In this document: positions 5,787-6,204 of the stretch, one piece after another | Numbering within the stretch: position 1 is the first letter of the stretch | Layout of the letters: every line of letters begins with the position of its first letter | Source of the DNA: Candidatus Aminicenantota bacterium | GTDB taxonomy: Bacteria; Acidobacteriota; UBA4820; DSQY01 | NCBI GenBank assembly: GCA_027365515.1 | Contig: DAHXMK010000420.1 | Span: 1-6,204 of the forward strand | Direction: 5' to 3' | DNA: 6,204 nucleotides | Notes under the pieces: generated by a model | The model's database searches: none | Told to the model about the DNA's origin: nothing | The model's input: the letters and a program-made list of their open reading frames with translations, nothing else | Translations under genes and position numbers: made by a program

Positions 5787-5867
5787 GCGTGAGACGTTAG
5801 GAGTTGGAGAGCGAGAAGGCAAACGGCGCCGTGACGGCGGTACGAGCTGTCGCGCCGCGAATGGTTT
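5787..5867. other. Convergent intergenic region between mscL and the hydrolase gene
   Basis: An 81-base gap between convergent genes. It contains the perfect palindrome ACGGCGCCGT (5823-5832) and a longer imperfect pairing of CGGCGC (5824-5829) with GCGCCG (5852-5857). Neither is followed by a clear T-run on either strand, so no terminator is called. No small gene is apparent. Confidence 0.4.
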
Positions 5868-6204
5868 TCACCGTTGCCTAAGTAGCCATCCAACCGCCTG
5901 GCCCTCGGCGCCCAGAGGAGCGCCGTCAATTCCGACGGCCAGGTTTCCCGGCATTCCGACGTGGCCTCCCCGGCCGGTCCACCTGAAATCCATCAGCCCG
6001 CGGTTTGCTTTCAGGTAAGGCTCGGCGGCGTGAGGAGGGACCATCGGATCCTCCCTCGACAGCATGAGCAGTGCGGGGATTTTCAATCCGCCGAGAAGCG
6101 GCCCTGCGCTTGCCTTCGCGTAGTAGTCCGAAGCGCTGGTGAAGCCGTGGCGCGGCGCCACGACCGCGTCGTCAAAGGCCCGGATCGAATCTATCTCCAA
6201 GACT
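5868..6204 (-). CDS. Alpha/beta hydrolase, YheT/ABHD1-3-like, C-terminal part (5' end outside the window)
   Basis: The frame is open from the window edge to the TGA at 5870-5868, so only the last 112 or so residues are visible. They match the C-terminal third of the YheT-type alpha/beta hydrolases (COG0429): FDDAVVAPRHGFTSASDYYAKAS, the strand IPALLMLSREDPMVPP that carries the catalytic Asp (codon 6050-6048), and the GRGGHVGM turn with the catalytic His (codon 5963-5961). The nucleophile serine would lie in the missing part. Members are putative esterases or lipases of uncertain substrate. The TTG at 6200 is not taken as a start, because the family needs about 200 more residues upstream and the frame continues to the edge. 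It is convergent with mscL. Confidence 0.85.
   Translation of the reverse strand, partial: VLEIDSIRAFDDAVVAPRHGFTSASDYYAKASAGPLLGGLKIPALLMLSREDPMVPPHAAEPYLKANRGLMDFRWTGRGGHVGMPGNLAVGIDGAPLGAEGQAVGWLLRQR

Noticed and set aside
5823..5832. Palindrome ACGGCGCCGT as a terminator or operator between convergent genes
   Set aside because: There is no loop and no following T-run; a 10-base GC palindrome is expected by chance in such GC-rich DNA.

Overview
This 6.2 kb window is high-GC bacterial DNA with dense coding and strong AGGAGG-type ribosome binding sites. An OmpA-type outer-membrane protein with a signal peptide, a beta-barrel-like region and a peptidoglycan-binding domain points to a Gram-negative (diderm) bacterium. 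Nothing in the sequence fixes the phylum. The gene mix (DnaQ-type exonuclease with an N-terminal winged-helix-like segment, exported oligoendopeptidase F, MscL with a zinc-ribbon tail) would suit a Desulfobacterota- or Acidobacteriota-like genome, but that is only an impression. The window reads as ordinary chromosome: I see no tRNA or rRNA, insertion sequence, CRISPR array, phage gene or integration site.

Layout. Positions 20-2002 hold a minus-strand group, in transcription order: a DEDDh 3'-5' exonuclease (2002-1175), an exported protein with two carboxypeptidase-regulatory-like beta domains (1062-409), and a small DUF1648-type membrane protein (400-20). The last two are only 8 bases apart and are probably co-transcribed. 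A divergent intergenic region (2003-2131) carries an AT-rich dyad and two GC-rich hairpins. It is followed on the plus strand by an M3-family oligoendopeptidase F with an apparent signal peptide (2132-4036), an OmpA-family porin-like protein (4167-5276) with its own candidate promoter, a strong stem-loop (5289-5313), and the mechanosensitive channel gene mscL (5352-5786). The right edge (5868-6204) is the C-terminal part of a minus-strand alpha/beta hydrolase of the YheT type, cut by the window end and convergent with mscL.

How the genes fit together. Most products act at the cell envelope: OmpA tethers the outer membrane to peptidoglycan, MscL vents solutes on osmotic down-shock, the peptidase probably trims oligopeptides outside the cytoplasm, and the beta-domain and DUF1648 proteins are exported or membrane-bound. 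They do not form an obvious single pathway. I found no convincing undescribed system. The points most worth a second look are the zinc-ribbon tail of MscL, the exported location of PepF, the uncharacterised beta-domain/DUF1648 pair, and the structured divergent leader at 2003-2131.
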